A stretch of 64,000 nucleotides of DNA. Source: Brachypodius melanocephalos (lineage: Eukaryota; Chordata; Aves; Passeriformes; Pycnonotidae). Position numbers and translations under genes: made by a program. Shown here piece by piece: positions 63,393 to 64,000 of this stretch. The stretch spans positions 2,253,094-2,317,093 of the forward strand of contig VZSR01003806.1 of the NCBI GenBank assembly GCA_013398615.1, given 5' to 3'. The number at the start of each line of letters is the position of its first letter. The stretch's first letter is position 1. A model generated the notes under the pieces. That model did no database searches. It was given only the letters and a program-made list of their open reading frames with translations, and was not told the origin of the DNA.

Positions 63393-64000
63393 ATTCTATA
63401 GTGCAGTAGGAGCATTGTGTGGTATAGTAGTGGCAGAATTGTATATGTGACTGGGCAGACATATGTAAAGACCAATATTCTCTAAGTATTGATGCATATA
63501 TAAAAGCAACCAGGTGCCTAGAGGGCTTTTCAAATTTCAAATTATTTGAGCTTTTGATCTTTTGAGCTTTTTCCTGTTCACATCTTTATCCATCCATACA
63601 GTTTTACTATTCCCACAACAAACATTCAAAAGGCTTTATTTACATTGCATCCAAATATTTTGAACAATTCTAGCAGCTGCATAATTCTTTCTCCACATCC
63701 CAGATGAAAAAGGAAAACTCATGGTCAAATTTAGCAGAAAATATTGTAGATTGTGCAACTCTGCAAATTATTCAAATTTCTTAAGCCTATGGAGTTTGTT
63801 GATGCTGACTATTCAGCCATGACTCTCAAAAGCAGTACAGAATTTTCTTTGACTAAATTTAAACATTGAGCTTTTGAAGTCTACCAGTTCTCTAACCTCG
63901 TCCATATTAAAGATGTAATATAGATAATTTTAAATAGGCAATGCCTACGGTATTTTTTTGCTTGTTTTATAACCTTATTACACCAAAATAATCTTTGTCC

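Larger units (their letters stand above)
60193..64000. other. AT-rich spacer, no gene seen
   Basis: A 135-codon minus-strand frame at 62151-62558 is the longest here. Its translation shows no recognised domain, signal peptide or repeat, and it begins without a supporting context, so it is treated as chance. A small duplicated 18-mer occurs at 61077-61112. Confidence 0.5.

Overview
This window looks like a gene-poor, AT-rich stretch of a bird genome, most likely a songbird (passerine). The evidence is the repeat content. There are about nine fragments of the avian LINE family CR1. There are also about eight long terminal repeats (LTRs) of endogenous retroviruses, most of them resembling ERVL-type and ERVK-type families known from songbirds. 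No Alu/L1/B-type SINE or LINE typical of mammals was seen. All family assignments come from reading the sequence against remembered consensus features; no database search was run.

No protein-coding gene could be supported. The longest open frames are short and lack recognisable domains. They fall inside repeats (208 codons antisense to a CR1; 147 and 148 codons antisense to or inside LTRs), cross runs of N, or sit in plain AT-rich sequence. No tRNA, rRNA or known small RNA was recognised, although a miRNA or lncRNA could not be excluded by eye.

Layout: 1-3.7 kb plain AT-rich DNA; 3.8-4.0 kb old CR1; 8.25-9.6 kb two sense-strand CR1 fragments; 14.1-14.8 kb an assembly gap beside an LTR-like segment with a 38-bp tandem duplication; 15.7-16.7 kb two head-to-tail antisense CR1 copies; 17.15-17.34 kb a 92-bp tandem duplication; 22.8-23.2 kb and 24.9-25.3 kb single CR1 fragments; 29.3-32.9 kb a repeat-rich block (a local duplicated segment, a gap and two antisense LTRs, one with 6-bp target-site duplications); 41.5-42.0 kb CR1; 43.5 kb an LTR interrupted by a gap but with matching 5-bp target-site duplications; 45.4 kb and 51.3-51.9 kb LTR fragments; 55.7 kb a second gap ending in the same LTR family; 58.1-60.2 kb a dense transposon cluster, including a 698-bp LTR inserted into a CR1. 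The rest is AT-rich spacer with simple repeats.

The four 100-N runs are assembly gaps of unknown true size. Two of the four end in the identical LTR terminus, so that family probably carries a segment that is hard to sequence or assemble. The clearest points of interest are that gap-LTR association, the nested insertion at 59.2-60.2 kb, the duplicated segment at 29.3/31.1 kb, and an unexplained CpG-containing block at 47.2-47.5 kb. I did not find a convincing new biological system.
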